Shown: piece by piece, positions 6,349-6,550 of the stretch
Layout of the letters: every line of letters begins with the position of its first letter
Position numbering within the stretch: position 1 is the first letter of the stretch
DNA from: an uncultured Lachnospiraceae bacterium
GTDB taxonomy: Bacteria > Bacillota_A > Clostridia > Lachnospirales > Lachnospiraceae
NCBI GenBank assembly: GCA_910588595.1
Contig: CAJUQU010000238.1
Coordinates: forward strand, 1 to 6,550
DNA: 6,550 nucleotides
Reading direction: 5' to 3'
Made by a program: the position numbers and the translations under genes
Notes under the pieces: generated by a model
Told to the model about the DNA's origin: nothing
Seen by the model: the letters and a program-made list of their open reading frames with translations, nothing else
Databases searched by the model: none

Positions 6349-6550
6349 ATGAGAATGTGCAGTATAGCCAGCGGAAGCAGCGGCAATTGTATCTATATCG
6401 GCACAGATGCCACACACCTTCTAGTGGATGTAGGGATCAGCTGCAAGCGGACAGTGGAAGGACTGGGGCAGCTGGGACTTACGGGAAAAGATATCGACGG
6501 GATACTGATCACCCATGAACACTCAGACCATATCAATGGTCTGGGTGTGA
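6349..6550 (+). CDS. MBL-fold metallohydrolase, WalJ/YycJ type (5' part only)
   Basis: The frame is open from an ATG at 6349 to the window edge, giving 67 residues and no stop, so the gene continues beyond 6550. The N-terminus MRMCSIASGSSGNCIYIG and the strand LLVDVGISCKR match the start of the WalJ/YycJ subgroup of metallo-beta-lactamase-fold proteins. The zinc-binding motif HEHSDH is at residues 56-61, preceded by the typical strand DGILIT. In Bacillus relatives, the homologue is encoded with the WalRK cell-wall regulatory system and has been described as an exonuclease with a DNA-repair role. Here it follows an FtsA-like gene with no two-component system in view. Family members are usually about 260 residues, so roughly three quarters is missing from the window. 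The substrate cannot be told from this fragment. Confidence 0.9.
   Translation, partial: MRMCSIASGSSGNCIYIGTDATHLLVDVGISCKRTVEGLGQLGLTGKDIDGILITHEHSDHINGLGV

Noticed and set aside
5638..6417. A 259-codon open frame on the minus strand
   Set aside because: It lies antisense to the linker and tip of the FtsA-like gene. The purine-rich Glu/Lys codons there give few stops on the opposite strand, and the translation is a Leu/Phe/Cys-rich string with no motif or ribosome binding site.
1..6550. Mobile element, CRISPR array, toxin-antitoxin, defence or RNA genes
   Set aside because: I found no transposase or integrase motifs, regularly spaced repeats, tRNA-like cloverleafs or rRNA stretches. Coding regions account for nearly the whole window.

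Overview
The window is a compact, all-forward stretch of a bacterial chromosome, most likely from the Firmicutes class Clostridia and probably Lachnospiraceae. The basis is AGGAGG-type ribosome binding sites, moderate GC, tightly packed genes, and protein wording recalled for that family. Examples of that wording are the CoaE core 'IEAALLIEEQYDKIADELW', the FtsA-like signature 'HQTRAMLDGQIHDI', and the MBL start 'CSIASGSSGNCIYIG'. No database search was run.

Layout: (1) 57-365, a 102-residue protein with an N-terminal HxxxCxxC zinc-finger motif (anti-sigma type) and one C-terminal membrane segment. (2) 372-3074, polA, DNA polymerase I, whose Shine-Dalgarno lies inside the last codons of gene 1. 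(3) 3086-3670, coaE, dephospho-CoA kinase. (4) An imperfect inverted repeat at 3659-3688 over the coaE stop, in an otherwise featureless 71-bp gap. (5) 3757-6312, an 851-residue FtsA/PilM-like actin-fold ATPase with a long C-terminal extension. (6) 6349-6550, the start of an MBL-fold hydrolase of the WalJ/YycJ type, cut off by the window edge. The first 56 bases hold at most the last codons of an upstream gene. All gaps between genes are short (6, 11, 86 and 36 bp, using the preferred start at 3757), and I see no convincing intrinsic terminator, so these genes probably form one transcription unit or two.

Functionally this is housekeeping: DNA repair and Okazaki-fragment processing (PolA), the last step of coenzyme A synthesis (CoaE), a probable cell-envelope or division-related ATPase, and a hydrolase of a family linked in Bacillus to cell-wall and DNA-repair phenotypes. 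I see no mobile element, CRISPR array, RNA gene or defence system.

Two things stand out. First, the polymerase domain of PolA is fully canonical, but its 5'-nuclease domain has lost most metal-binding residues and two signature segments by in-frame shortening. The 3'-5' exonuclease site is also gone, so the protein looks like a polymerase-only enzyme. Second, the FtsA-like protein carries four copies of a 16-residue [VI]NG-x12-D motif at identical internal spacing. Three are in tandem after the ATPase, and the fourth is at the extreme C-terminus beyond a charged, low-complexity linker of about 200 residues. I read these as beta-grasp-like modules on a flexible arm.
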